Under the pieces are notes generated by a model that saw nothing but the letters and a program-made list of their open reading frames with translations, did no database searches and had not been told where the DNA came from. Below are positions 16,129 to 24,943 of a stretch of DNA of 64,000 nt, piece after piece (the first letter of the stretch is position 1; each line of letters begins with the position of its first letter). The stretch lies in assembly GCF_042675645.1 (NCBI RefSeq), contig NZ_JBHTJH010000017.1:1302001-1366000 (forward strand), written 5' to 3'. Origin of the DNA: Sungkyunkwania multivorans. Its GTDB lineage: Bacteria > Bacteroidota > Bacteroidia > Flavobacteriales > Flavobacteriaceae. Position numbers and translations under genes: made by a program.

Positions 16129-17766
16129 ATGGCAGAAATCATAAACATGCCGAGACTCAGCGACACCATGGAAGAAGGTGTAGTGGCAAAATGGCTCAAA
16201 AAAGTTGGTGATAAGATCGAAGAAGGTGATATTCTGGCCGAGATCGAGACAGACAAGGCCACGATGGAATTCGAATCCTTTCATGAGGGAACGTTATTAC
16301 ATATCGGCGTTCAAGAGGGCGATGGAGCTCCCGTGGATACCCTTTTAGCAATCATTGGTAACGAAGGAGAAGATATTTCTGGTTTGCTCAATGGTAGTTC
16401 CAATGAAGCGCCGAAAGAAGAAACATCGAACAAAGAAGAGGCCACTAGCTCAAACGAATCAACACCAGAGGCCGCAAGTGTGCCTGAAGGTGTAGAAGTG
16501 GTGAAAATGCCTCGATTGAGTGATACCATGGAAGAAGGTACCGTGGCAACATGGATCAAAAAGGTGGGTGACGATATTGAGGAAGGAGATATTCTAGCCG
16601 AGATCGAGACCGATAAGGCGACCATGGAATTCGAGTCTTTCTATTCGGGGAAGCTATTACATATCGGCATTGACGAGGGAGGAAGTGCCCCTGTAGATTC
16701 AGTGTTGGCGGTGATAGGTCCTGAAGGTACCGATGTCGATGCGGTCTTAAAGGCATTCGCATCCGAGGGGACTGCTCCAAAAGAAGAAAAGACTACCTCC
16801 AAAGAGCAACCAAAAAAAGAAGAAAAGAAAGCAGACACTCCAAATGCCAAGAGTACGACTTCGACCAATGGAAGGATATTTGCATCGCCCTTGGCGAAGA
16901 AGATAGCAGAAGAGAAAGGAATCGACCTTTCGCAAGTTTCTGGTACCGGTGAAAACGGACGTATCGTTAAAAGAGATGTGGAAGATTTTACTCCGCAAAC
17001 TGCAACAACTGCCGCACCATCTGCCGAATCATCACAAACACAAGCGCAAGCCGCACCAGTGGCAGCCTTCGTCCCAGTAGGAGAAGAGAGCGTCGAGCAG
17101 GTGAAGAATTCGCAGATGCGCAAGGTCATCGCAAAGCGATTGGGTGAGTCTAAATTCACGGCCCCTCATTACTACCTCACTATCGAAGTAGATATGAGCA
17201 ATGCAATGGCTTCTAGGAAAATGATCAACGAGCTGCCAGACACAAAGGTCTCGTTCAATGATATGGTGGTAAAGGCATGCGCTATGGCGCTTAGAAAACA
17301 TCCACAGGTGAATACTACCTGGAATGACGATGTTACAATTTACAATCACCACGTTAGTATCGGTGTGGCTGTAGCGGTAGATGAAGGGCTTGTAGTGCCT
17401 GTATTGAAGTTCACCGATCAGATGTCATTGACACAGATCGGCGCCCAGGTCAAAGACTTGGCTGGTAAGGCCAGAAACAAAAAGATCACGCCTGCCGAAA
17501 TGGAAGGAAGTACCTTTACGGTATCTAATTTGGGAATGTTCGGCATTCAAGAATTCACCTCGATCATCAATCAACCCAACTCTGCAATCCTATCCGTTGG
17601 TGCCATTATAGAAAAACCAGTGGTAAAGGATGGGCAGATCGTGGTAGGAAATACCATGAAGGTAACCTTGGCATGTGACCACCGTACGGTCGATGGTGCC
17701 ACAGGAGCTCAGTTTTTACAGACATTAAGGTCATATTTGGAGAATCCAGTGACGATGCTGGCCTAG
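16129..17766 (+). CDS. pdhC: Pyruvate dehydrogenase E2, dihydrolipoamide acetyltransferase
   Basis: Core of the pyruvate dehydrogenase complex; transfers acetyl groups from lipoyl arms to CoA. The 545-residue protein has two lipoyl domains, 120 residues apart and almost identical, with lipoyl lysines at K43 and K163 (both in IETDKATMEFES). Pro/Ala/Glu-rich linkers join them to a peripheral-subunit-binding domain (ASPLAKKIAEEKGIDLSQ, GENGRIVKRD). The catalytic domain follows and carries the active-site motif DHRTVDG at 517-523. It forms an operon with pdhA and is followed by a strong terminator. The near-identical domains make an internal DNA repeat. Confidence 0.96.
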   Translation: MAEIINMPRLSDTMEEGVVAKWLKKVGDKIEEGDILAEIETDKATMEFESFHEGTLLHIGVQEGDGAPVDTLLAIIGNEGEDISGLLNGSSNEAPKEETSNKEEATSSNESTPEAASVPEGVEVVKMPRLSDTMEEGTVATWIKKVGDDIEEGDILAEIETDKATMEFESFYSGKLLHIGIDEGGSAPVDSVLAVIGPEGTDVDAVLKAFASEGTAPKEEKTTSKEQPKKEEKKADTPNAKSTTSTNGRIFASPLAKKIAEEKGIDLSQVSGTGENGRIVKRDVEDFTPQTATTAAPSAESSQTQAQAAPVAAFVPVGEESVEQVKNSQMRKVIAKRLGESKFTAPHYYLTIEVDMSNAMASRKMINELPDTKVSFNDMVVKACAMALRKHPQVNTTWNDDVTIYNHHVSIGVAVAVDEGLVVPVLKFTDQMSLTQIGAQVKDLAGKARNKKITPAEMEGSTFTVSNLGMFGIQEFTSIINQPNSAILSVGAIIEKPVVKDGQIVVGNTMKVTLACDHRTVDGATGAQFLQTLRSYLENPVTMLA

Positions 17767-17792
17767 TCTTTATGATTTAATTATAATTTCGA

Positions 17793-17818
17793 ATCCTGTC
17801 TCCGGACAGGATTTTTTT
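17793..17818 (+). terminator. Rho-independent terminator after pdhC
   Basis: ATCCTGTC, loop TCCG and GACAGGAT form an 8-bp perfect stem followed by a T-run. It starts 27 bp after the stop of pdhC. Confidence 0.9.
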
Positions 17819-17915
17819 ATCTTAGTAATGTCTCAATTTGAGATTCCTTTTTTCTAAAGAGCTTCATACTGTTTAGAGAATAGGTCCTTTTATCTATAGA
17901 AGAATAAATATCTAA

Positions 17916-18905
17916 ATGATGCGAAGAAGAATTGTCAATGTCATGATCATCGGTCTAGTTTTGGCCACAATTGGTTGTGCTGCCGTTGCTGTCAATACTC
18001 AAAAGACGAAAAGTTTTCCTGAAATATCAACTGATAGAAAAATTTCCAGTGTCGAAGCTATAGAGGCACACATGAAGTTTCTCGCGTCAGACGACCTAAA
18101 AGGGCGAAATACGGGTACCGACGGCATCGAGCTTGCCGCAAATTATATCGAAGATGTATTTAAGAAGAGTAGCGTTGAACCTTATTTTTCGAGTTACAAG
18201 GATACGTTATCCAACCATAAGAAGCCAGCATACAATATCGTGGGTCATTTAGAAGGAAATGACCCAGTGCTTAAAAACGAGTATATACTAATCGGAGCGC
18301 ATTATGACCATATCGGCTTTGCAGACTGGGTAGCTGGCGATGCTATCGCCAATGGTGCCAATGATAATGCCTCCGGAACGACCGCAGTATTAGAGTTGGC
18401 GCGCTATTTTGCAAAACAGAGAATCAATGGCCGAAGTTTACTATTCGCCTTGTTTTCTGCTGAAGAAAAGGGGCTTTTAGGCTCCAAACATTTGGCAAAG
18501 CGACTCAAGGAAGAAAATATCGACCTATATGGTGTCGCTAATTTCGAAATGATCGGGGTGCCGTTCAACGGAAGGGACTATGTCGCCTTTGTTACCGGTT
18601 ATGATAAAACCAATATGGCCGAAAAGATGAATGAATATGCAGGGACCAACCTTATAGGTAAATCAGCGGTTGCGGTAAGTTATGATCTATTCAAGAGATC
18701 GGACAATTATCCGTTTTATCGCGAGTTCAAAGTGCCGAGTCAAACCATTTCAACCTGTGATCTCACCAACTTTGAATATTACCATCATGTAGATGACGAA
18801 ATAGATAAGATGGACTTTGAACACATGTCCAATGTCATTCAAAGTATGATACCCGTCTTGGAGAAAATGAGTACGACACCCACAAAAGAAATTAAACTAT
18901 ACTAG
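17916..18905 (+). CDS. M28-family zinc aminopeptidase, probable lipoprotein
   Basis: A 329-residue metallopeptidase of the M28 family, which mostly releases N-terminal amino acids. The N-terminus is a short lipoprotein signal ending in A-T-I-G-C (Cys21). The di-zinc site is readable: His and Asp in GAHYDHIG, the bridging Asp in GANDNASGT, the catalytic base and ligand Glu-Glu in FSAEEKGLLGS, Glu in NFEMIG and the distal His in YYHHVDDEID. It likely works on peptides in the periplasm or on the surface. It is followed immediately by an SDR gene whose ATG begins at the next base, so they are cotranscribed, although no functional link is evident. Confidence 0.9.
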   Translation: MMRRRIVNVMIIGLVLATIGCAAVAVNTQKTKSFPEISTDRKISSVEAIEAHMKFLASDDLKGRNTGTDGIELAANYIEDVFKKSSVEPYFSSYKDTLSNHKKPAYNIVGHLEGNDPVLKNEYILIGAHYDHIGFADWVAGDAIANGANDNASGTTAVLELARYFAKQRINGRSLLFALFSAEEKGLLGSKHLAKRLKEENIDLYGVANFEMIGVPFNGRDYVAFVTGYDKTNMAEKMNEYAGTNLIGKSAVAVSYDLFKRSDNYPFYREFKVPSQTISTCDLTNFEYYHHVDDEIDKMDFEHMSNVIQSMIPVLEKMSTTPTKEIKLY

Positions 18906-19586
18906 ATGAAGAAAGTGATCATAACCGGAGCCAGCCGTGGAATAGGGTTTGAGCTTTCAAAATTATTTGCCGATGCGGGCCATCAAGTACTCGCACTATC
19001 GCGAAATCACCTACCGATCAGCGCACTAAAACACCCCAATATTACATGTTTTTCCTTTGATCTGGCCAAAGAAGAAAGTCTTCATAAGCTGCAAGATTTT
19101 CTTAACGACCAATGGAAGCAGGTGGATATTCTTATCAATAATGCGGGTAAGTTGTTGCACAAACCGTTTAAGGCGATCAGCTCTAAGGAGTTCAAAGAAG
19201 TTTATCAGGTAAACGTTTTTGGAGTTGCCGATGTCACCCGAATCTGCATCCCATTCATGCCAAAAGATGGTCATGTGGTCACCGTAAGCAGTATGGGTGG
19301 TGTACAAGGAAGTGTTAAGTTCCCTGGACTTTCTGCATATTCGTCGAGCAAAGGGGCGGTAATTACACTTACCGAGATCTTGGCCGAAGAATATAAAGAG
19401 ACGGGTCCCTCGTTCAATGTGTTGGCGCTTGGGGCAGTGCAGACCGAAATGTTAGAAGAAGCATTTCCTGGCTACCAGGCCCCACTTACCTCGCTTGAAA
19501 TGGCCGAATATCTCTATGATTTTGCGTTAACTGGAAACAAATTCTATAACGGAAAACTTTTACAAGTATCTTCTAGTACACCTTAA
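18906..19586 (+). CDS. Short-chain dehydrogenase/reductase (SDR)
   Basis: A 226-residue classical SDR, NAD(P)-dependent and of unknown substrate. It has the Rossmann glycine motif TGASRGIG at residues 7-14 and NNAG in the fourth strand. The catalytic Ser lies in VSSMGG and the Tyr-x-x-x-Lys pair in YSSSKGA. It is slightly shorter than typical 250-residue members, lacking much of the substrate-binding C-terminus. Start and end are tightly packed between the M28 peptidase gene and the HAD gene (2 bp gap). Confidence 0.88.
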   Translation: MKKVIITGASRGIGFELSKLFADAGHQVLALSRNHLPISALKHPNITCFSFDLAKEESLHKLQDFLNDQWKQVDILINNAGKLLHKPFKAISSKEFKEVYQVNVFGVADVTRICIPFMPKDGHVVTVSSMGGVQGSVKFPGLSAYSSSKGAVITLTEILAEEYKETGPSFNVLALGAVQTEMLEEAFPGYQAPLTSLEMAEYLYDFALTGNKFYNGKLLQVSSSTP

Positions 19587-19588
19587 AG

Positions 19589-20239
19589 ATGAGCGGATAT
19601 AAATGTGTCATCTTTGATTGCGACGGTGTCTTGGTCGATAGCGAGAATATTGGCAATCAGGTGTTGGTGGAAATGGCCAACGAGCTTGGCGCCGACATCG
19701 ATCTAGAATATGCCTTCAAAATGTATGTGGGAAGTCATTTATATGCCTGCATGCAAGATATAGAGTGTCTTATTGGGAAACCTGTTCCGATGAGTTTTGA
19801 AACAGAATTTAGAAAACGTTCCTTTGATGCTTTCGATCGATACTTGCTGCCAGTGAACGGCGTTGAGGGGGTTTTGACGTCCATGCGACTTCCTTTTTGT
19901 GTGGCCTCAAGTGGGCCACAGAACAAGATTCGATTAAATCTCAAAAACACAGGGCTTCTCCAATATTTTGATAATAATATCTATAGTTGTTATGATATCA
20001 ATAAGTGGAAGCCCGAACCAGATATCTTTATACACGCAGCCAGAGATATGGGTTTTCAACCCTCGGACTGTTTGGTCATCGAGGATTCTTCCAAGGGAAT
20101 CGAGGCCGCAATCCGAGGAGGGTTTGATGTATTTGCTTATGCAGAAAACGGACGTGAGCACCATTTTTCGTATCAGCCGACCGAGACCTTCACTACAATG
20201 GCCGAGTTGCTGCCTTTAATAGAATCATATTCGAAATAA
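19589..20239 (+). CDS. HAD-superfamily hydrolase, beta-phosphoglucomutase-like subfamily
   Basis: A 216-residue phosphatase or phosphomutase. Motif I is FDCDGVLVDSE with the nucleophile Asp and general acid Asp, motif II is VASSGPQNK, and the Lys of motif III is in KWKPEPDIF. Motif IV is VIEDSSKGIEAA. The four-helix cap between motifs I and II places it in the group containing beta-phosphoglucomutase, 6-phosphogluconate phosphatase (YieH) and related sugar-phosphate phosphatases. The exact substrate cannot be read from the sequence. Probably in one transcript with the two upstream genes. Confidence 0.9.
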   Translation: MSGYKCVIFDCDGVLVDSENIGNQVLVEMANELGADIDLEYAFKMYVGSHLYACMQDIECLIGKPVPMSFETEFRKRSFDAFDRYLLPVNGVEGVLTSMRLPFCVASSGPQNKIRLNLKNTGLLQYFDNNIYSCYDINKWKPEPDIFIHAARDMGFQPSDCLVIEDSSKGIEAAIRGGFDVFAYAENGREHHFSYQPTETFTTMAELLPLIESYSK

Positions 20240-20272
20240 TAAGATACAAAACAACAAATCCGCGAATAACAG

Positions 20273-20280
20273 TACCTTTG
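20273..20280 (+). promoter_or_regulatory. Probable -7 box for rlmN
   Basis: TACCTTTG is a perfect TAnnTTTG. It ends 7 bp before the ATG at 20288, which would give a very short or absent leader. Confidence 0.5.
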
Positions 20281-20287
20281 CATCCAG

Positions 20288-21343
20288 ATGCAAACAAAGA
20301 AGAAAGACATACGGGCGCTGACCAAAGAGCAACTACGAACCTTCTTCGTGGATCATGGGGACAAAGCTTTTCGTGGAAATCAAGTATACGAATGGTTATG
20401 GGGCAAAGGAGCACATTCCTTTGAAGATATGACCAATATCTCAAAGGAAACAAGGCACATGCTCCAAGACAATTTTGTCATTAACCACATCAAGGTGGAC
20501 CAGATGCAGCGAAGTAGCGATGGCACCATTAAAAATGCGGTGCGCCTACATGATGATCTGGTCGTTGAGTCTGTTTTGATACCTACAGCAACGCGAACGA
20601 CCGCCTGCGTCTCCAGTCAAGTGGGTTGCAGCCTGGACTGTCGTTTCTGTGCAACCGCTCGCTTAAAACGCATGCGTAATCTCAACCCTGATGAGATCTA
20701 CGATCAGGTAGTGGCGATCGATAATGAAAGTCGTCTGTATCATGGCCGTCCACTTTCCAACATCGTCTTTATGGGAATGGGAGAACCTTTAATGAACTAC
20801 AACAATGTGCTTAAGGCAATCGAGAAGATCACTTCCCCCGAAGGATTGGGAATGTCACCACGTCGTATCGTAGTTTCAACCTCGGGAGTTCCCAAAATGA
20901 TAAAAAAAATGGCTGATGAGGAAGTGAAATTCAAGTTGGCTGTTTCACTGCATTCTGCGATCGATGAGGTCCGTACCTCGATTATGCCATTCAATGCGAC
21001 CTTCCCATTGTCGGACCTACGGGAAGCGCTAGAGTATTGGTATGCTAAAACAAAGAACCGCATCACCTACGAATATGTAGTGTGGAAAGGGATCAATGAT
21101 CAACGAAAAGATGTAGATGCTTTGGTGAAATTCTGCAAGTTCGCACCTTCAAAAGTGAATCTTATCGAATACAATCCCATCGATGATGGGGAGTTTCAAC
21201 AGGCCAGCAACAACGCGATCGAAATGTATCGGGATGTCCTTGAGCAAAATGGCATTACCGTGACGATCAGACGTTCTCGGGGTAAGGATATCGATGCCGC
21301 CTGCGGACAATTAGCCAATAAGAACGATGCAGCGGTTTCCTAG
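20288..21343 (+). CDS. rlmN: 23S rRNA (adenine-2503-C2)-methyltransferase, also acts on tRNA
   Basis: A radical-SAM enzyme that methylates C2 of A2503 in 23S rRNA and of A37 in some tRNAs. The 351-residue protein has the iron-sulfur motif C-x3-C-x2-C as C114, C118 and C121 (GCSLDCRFCATA). The SAM-binding GMGEPLMNY and the second catalytic cysteine C339 (DAACGQL) near the C-terminus are present, as RlmN needs. Length and residues match. A -7 box lies just upstream, so it is probably transcribed on its own or with the next gene. Confidence 0.96.
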   Translation: MQTKKKDIRALTKEQLRTFFVDHGDKAFRGNQVYEWLWGKGAHSFEDMTNISKETRHMLQDNFVINHIKVDQMQRSSDGTIKNAVRLHDDLVVESVLIPTATRTTACVSSQVGCSLDCRFCATARLKRMRNLNPDEIYDQVVAIDNESRLYHGRPLSNIVFMGMGEPLMNYNNVLKAIEKITSPEGLGMSPRRIVVSTSGVPKMIKKMADEEVKFKLAVSLHSAIDEVRTSIMPFNATFPLSDLREALEYWYAKTKNRITYEYVVWKGINDQRKDVDALVKFCKFAPSKVNLIEYNPIDDGEFQQASNNAIEMYRDVLEQNGITVTIRRSRGKDIDAACGQLANKNDAAVS

Positions 21344-21378
21344 TCCATTTTTTGAAGACAGTTTTCATAGGTAAATGT

Positions 21379-21386
21379 TATCTTTG
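21379..21386 (+). promoter_or_regulatory. Probable -7 box for polyprenyl synthase gene
   Basis: TATCTTTG fits TAnnTTTG and ends 8 bp before the ATG at 21395. A TTG 24 bp upstream could be the -33 element. Confidence 0.45.
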
Positions 21387-21394
21387 GTGCTTCT

Positions 21395-22372
21395 ATGAAG
21401 ATCGTTGAGCAAATTAAGCAACCCATTGTCGGGGAGATGGAACTTTTTGAAAAGAAGTTCTATGACTCAATGTCTTCCAAGGTAGCGCTTTTCAATCGAA
21501 TCACACATTTTATCGTTACTCGCAAAGGGAAACAAATGCGACCCATGTTCGTTTTCCTTGTCGCCAAAATGGTCTCTGGTGGAAAGGTAAACGAGCGTAC
21601 CTATCGCGGAGCTTCCATTATAGAGTTGATACATACTGCCAGTCTGGTACACGACGATGTGGTGGACGAGAGTCATCGTCGTCGCGGTTTCTTTTCGATC
21701 AATGCCTTATGGAAGAATAAGATCGCCGTCTTGGTTGGCGATTACTTTTTTGCCAAAGGATTATTGCTATCCGTCGATCATGGGGACTACGATCTTCTTA
21801 AGATCATTTCGGTCGCAGTGAGAGAGATGAGCGAAGGAGAATTGCTACAGATCGAAAAAGCACGAATGCTAGATATTACCGAAGAGGTCTATTACGATAT
21901 CATTCGGCAAAAGACCGCCACATTGATTGCAGCCTGCTGTGCGCTTGGGGCATGTTCCGTAGCGCCAGATTCTGATCATGTAGAACGTATGCGTAAGTTT
22001 GGCGAGCTCATCGGTATGGCGTTCCAAATTAAAGATGACCTTTTTGATTATGGCGAGGAGCGCATAGGAAAGCCTACAGGGATTGATATTAAGGAGCAAA
22101 AAATGACCTTACCCCTCATCCATGTACTCAACCATTGCGATAAAAAAGAGCGCAGTTGGCTCATCAATTCCATTAAAAATCACAACAAGAATAAAAAACG
22201 AGTTAAAGAGGTCATCGCCTTTGTGAAGGACCGCGGCGGGCTCGAGTATGCCATCGATAGAATGAGATCTTTTCAGGAAGAGGCCATTGCATTGATCGAG
22301 GACTATCCCTCTTCAGAATTCAAGGATGCCTTAGAACTTATGGTAAATTACGTGATCGATAGAAAGAAATAG
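21395..22372 (+). CDS. Polyprenyl diphosphate synthase
   Basis: A trans-isoprenyl diphosphate synthase that extends an allylic primer with isopentenyl diphosphate, probably making the menaquinone side chain (octaprenyl- or heptaprenyl-type). The 325-residue protein has the first Asp-rich motif LVHDDVVDESHRRRG and the second one FQIKDDLFDY. The GKP loop (IGKPTGIDI) follows, all typical of the IspA/IspB family. The chain length of the product is not determined by the sequence as read. No partner genes are adjacent. Confidence 0.92.
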   Translation: MKIVEQIKQPIVGEMELFEKKFYDSMSSKVALFNRITHFIVTRKGKQMRPMFVFLVAKMVSGGKVNERTYRGASIIELIHTASLVHDDVVDESHRRRGFFSINALWKNKIAVLVGDYFFAKGLLLSVDHGDYDLLKIISVAVREMSEGELLQIEKARMLDITEEVYYDIIRQKTATLIAACCALGACSVAPDSDHVERMRKFGELIGMAFQIKDDLFDYGEERIGKPTGIDIKEQKMTLPLIHVLNHCDKKERSWLINSIKNHNKNKKRVKEVIAFVKDRGGLEYAIDRMRSFQEEAIALIEDYPSSEFKDALELMVNYVIDRKK

Positions 22373-22492
22373 TTCTAAAGCGGATAAGTATACAATAACA
22401 GATTGTACTTTTTTCATCTTTTTTTCATCCCCAGACAACCTTTCGCACAATTATTGCGTCTATCTAATTGAAGACCGAATGAAACCAGCATC

Positions 22493-23056
22493 GTGAAAGT
22501 CATACAACTTTACAAGAACGAAGAAAAATTGATCAATAGTGCCGCGCAAAACAAACGTGATGCACAGCACCAATTGTTTCAACAGCATGCGCCAAAGATG
22601 CTAAGCGTTTGTAGGCAGTATATCAGCGACTTACAGGAGGCAGAGGAAGCAATGCTAAATGGTTTTTTAAAAGTTTTTGCCAATCTACGGACCTTCAAGT
22701 TTGAAGGTAGTTTTGAAGGTTGGATACGAAGGATCATGATACGAGAATCAATTTCTTATCTGCGCTCCAAAAAGCAGCTCGCTTTTTCAGATGAAGAGAT
22801 CGAGCGTTACGAGGCACCATCGGCATCAAGTATTTCAGCCTTAGAAGTAGAGGAAATACAGGCGCTGATCGATCAACTGCCAGAGGGATATCGGATCGTG
22901 TTTGTCATGTATGCCATTGAGGGATATAAGCACAAAGAAATCGCATCATTGTTGGAGATTTCTGTAAATACCTCCAAAACTCAATTATTTAAAGCCCGAA
23001 AGATGCTTCAACGGGGCATTGGCAAGTTAAAAAACGCAAGCTATGGCACCACTTAA
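22493..23056 (+). CDS. ECF-type RNA polymerase sigma factor
   Basis: A 187-residue sigma-70 family protein of the extracytoplasmic-function class. Region 2 spans about residues 20-90 (core-binding CRQYISDLQEAEEAM, then FKFEGSFEGWIRRIMIRESI). Region 4 is in the last 60 residues with the helix-turn-helix YKHKEIASLLEISVNTSKTQ. There is no region 3. The start codon is GTG at 22493; the nearby ATG at 22480 leads quickly to a stop. It overlaps by 14 bp the next gene, a transmembrane protein that is the probable anti-sigma factor, and precedes a beta-barrel protein. This is the usual order of a cell-surface-signalling module. Confidence 0.92.
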   Translation: MKVIQLYKNEEKLINSAAQNKRDAQHQLFQQHAPKMLSVCRQYISDLQEAEEAMLNGFLKVFANLRTFKFEGSFEGWIRRIMIRESISYLRSKKQLAFSDEEIERYEAPSASSISALEVEEIQALIDQLPEGYRIVFVMYAIEGYKHKEIASLLEISVNTSKTQLFKARKMLQRGIGKLKNASYGTT

Positions 23057-23789
23057 ATTTGAAGAAGAGATAAAAGAGAAAATACAGGCTAGGAGCATCG
23101 AACCTTCTACCAAGGCTTGGGATACATTGCAAGATCGATTGCAGCCCGAATATAAGCGAAGAAGGAGAGTATGGTGGTACTTTGCAGCGGCTAGTGTCGT
23201 TGGGCTGGGAATCATTTTGTTCTCTCTAAAAGATGAGGCTGCTATAGGTGAAGGAAAGGTAGTTGATACGAATACCAAACAAAAGGAATTGCCGATCAAC
23301 AGCCATAATGATAACGGATCAAAACCTATTTCTGAAAAGGAAGAAACGGTCGTAGATGTTAAAGAGTCTTCAGAAACTATGATAAGTATCGATGAAGCTG
23401 GGAACCTTAGAGAGATCAAAGACACCAACCAGGCTGTTGCGATGACCAAAAAAGATAAAGGGATAAAGTTAAAAGACAATATTCTTATTGAAGAGAAGAT
23501 CGTTTCAATAACAGAGGAGGAATCCATAGCAGACCTCGTTGAAAAGGCAAAGCTACTTCAACAGCAAAATAATCAGGTTACAGATGCAGAGATCGATTCT
23601 CTACTGGAAGAGGCAGAGAAGGTCTTGGCGATGAGCAGAATGATAAAAAAAGATGAAGCTATAACGGCAGAATCCCTGCTGCTGGATGTAGAAAATGAGT
23701 TGGAGCGATCGTTCAGAGAAAAAGTATTCGAAGCGCTAAAAGACAATTACATCAAGGTCAAGACGGCCGTCGCCGACCGCAATAATTAA
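23043..23789 (+). CDS. Putative anti-sigma factor, single-pass membrane protein
   Basis: A 248-residue protein. Residues 1-40 are cytoplasmic and helical (FEEEIKEKIQARSI, then PSTKAWDTLQDRL) and would contact the sigma factor. A single transmembrane segment (about residues 42-62, WWYFAAASVVGLGIILFSL) follows, and the rest is charged, with coiled-coil-like heptads (LVEKAKLLQQQNNQ, IDSLLEEAEKVLAMS). No zinc motif of the classical ZAS anti-sigma type is visible. It overlaps the sigma gene by 14 bp, which suggests coupling. The role as an anti-sigma factor is inferred from position and topology. Confidence 0.75.
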   Translation: MAPLKFEEEIKEKIQARSIEPSTKAWDTLQDRLQPEYKRRRRVWWYFAAASVVGLGIILFSLKDEAAIGEGKVVDTNTKQKELPINSHNDNGSKPISEKEETVVDVKESSETMISIDEAGNLREIKDTNQAVAMTKKDKGIKLKDNILIEEKIVSITEEESIADLVEKAKLLQQQNNQVTDAEIDSLLEEAEKVLAMSRMIKKDEAITAESLLLDVENELERSFREKVFEALKDNYIKVKTAVADRNN

Positions 23790-23820
23790 ATTCATTCATC
23801 AATCAATTAACAATTAGGTT

Positions 23821-23858
23821 CCTTCGGGGGTTGTCTTTACCGGTCAACCCGCCGAGGG
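23821..23858 (+). other. Stem-loop in the intercistronic leader of the beta-barrel gene
   Basis: CCTTCGG and GGGTTG on one side pair with CAACCC and CCGAGGG on the other around the loop TCTTTACCGGT. The result is 13 bp of stem with one bulged G and one G-U pair. The hairpin ends 15 bp before the ATG at 23874 and has no T-run, so it is not a simple terminator. It may regulate translation or mRNA stability. Confidence 0.6.
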
Positions 23859-23873
23859 CTAAAATCGAACATT

Positions 23874-24923
23874 ATGAAAAGTATTACTCGGTATTTGGTC
23901 ACATTAATTCTAGCATTGCTCACACAATGGCTTTCCGCGCAGGAAATAACAAGAGAAACAAGTATTGAATCCTTAAAGGAGAAGAAGGAAGTGGTATATT
24001 CAGAAGAACGCGAGGCGCTAAAGGCTAAAGTAGAAGCGATCAATCAACAATTGGATAACAATGAGCTAACCAAAGATGAGGCCGATAAGCGAAAGCGCGA
24101 AGCAGCAGAGCTTCATGCTTCAAATATAGAGAATCGCATAGCGATCATAGATAACAAGATCGCCTTGCTAGAACGAAAGCAGGAGATCAGAGAGGAAGAC
24201 GATGATGAATATGTCAATATCAGATTTAAGGTCGATGATGTTTTTGACTGGAGATCCGATAAAAGGAAAAAACGACGCTATGATCGAAGAACCACTTCGG
24301 ACCTGGTGGTGGCCATTGGATTCAATAACGCCATACAGGAAGGGGTATCCTTTGATGATTCCGATTATAAATTTGCTGGTTCGCGTTTTTTTGAATTGGG
24401 TTGGGCGTGGAAGACACGCGTATTCGATAACAGCAACTGGCTTCGTATAAAGTATGGATTCTCCTTTCAGTTCAATGGTCTCAAGCCAACACAGAATCGC
24501 TACTTCATCGAGCAAGGGGATCAAACCGTATTGGCGGAATTTCCATTTGAGCTTAGAAAGTCCAAATTTAGAAGAGACAATATTGTGATACCGGTTCATT
24601 TTGAGTTTGGTCCCTCGCGAAAGATAGAGCGTGAAGAATATTTTCGTTATAGTACAAGACGAAGATTCAAGATGGGGATTGGAGGTTATGCAGGGTTCAA
24701 CATGAGTACGCGTCAAAAGCTTAAATATACACAAGATGGAGAACGTGTAAAGGAAAAGATAAAGCGTGATTACAATACCGATGGGCTTATTTATGGTGTA
24801 AGCGCTTACGTTGCGATAGGTTCGGTCGGAATTTACGGAAAATATGACCTGTCTCCAATTTTTAAGAATGCCGTCAACGAGCAGCGTAATATATCGCTAG
24901 GAGTACGTTTCGATATGGATTAG
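23874..24923 (+). CDS. Outer-membrane beta-barrel protein with coiled-coil N-terminus
   Basis: A 349-residue protein of unknown function. The signal peptide (about residues 1-22) ends at LSAQ. A helical, strongly charged coiled-coil segment follows (residues 25-105, EEREALKAKVEAINQQLDNN and EAAELHASNIENRIAIIDNK). A C-terminal barrel-like domain with alternating strands starts near residue 130 (SDLVVAIGFNNAIQEG) and ends in an aromatic-terminated strand (NISLGVRFDMD). This fits outer-membrane beta-barrel proteins with a periplasmic coiled-coil. It is the third gene of the sigma/anti-sigma module and may be its signal sensor or target. Two terminators follow. Confidence 0.8.
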   Translation: MKSITRYLVTLILALLTQWLSAQEITRETSIESLKEKKEVVYSEEREALKAKVEAINQQLDNNELTKDEADKRKREAAELHASNIENRIAIIDNKIALLERKQEIREEDDDEYVNIRFKVDDVFDWRSDKRKKRRYDRRTTSDLVVAIGFNNAIQEGVSFDDSDYKFAGSRFFELGWAWKTRVFDNSNWLRIKYGFSFQFNGLKPTQNRYFIEQGDQTVLAEFPFELRKSKFRRDNIVIPVHFEFGPSRKIEREEYFRYSTRRRFKMGIGGYAGFNMSTRQKLKYTQDGERVKEKIKRDYNTDGLIYGVSAYVAIGSVGIYGKYDLSPIFKNAVNEQRNISLGVRFDMD

Positions 24924-24943
24924 CTAAAATTTCCACGAAAAGT

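Noticed and set aside
16129..16700. Mobile or tandem DNA repeat
   Set aside because: The repeat is explained by two lipoyl domains of the E2 protein.
24168..24734. 188-residue minus-strand frame opposite the beta-barrel gene
   Set aside because: No family motif; the plus-strand frame has a signal peptide and barrel-like strands.
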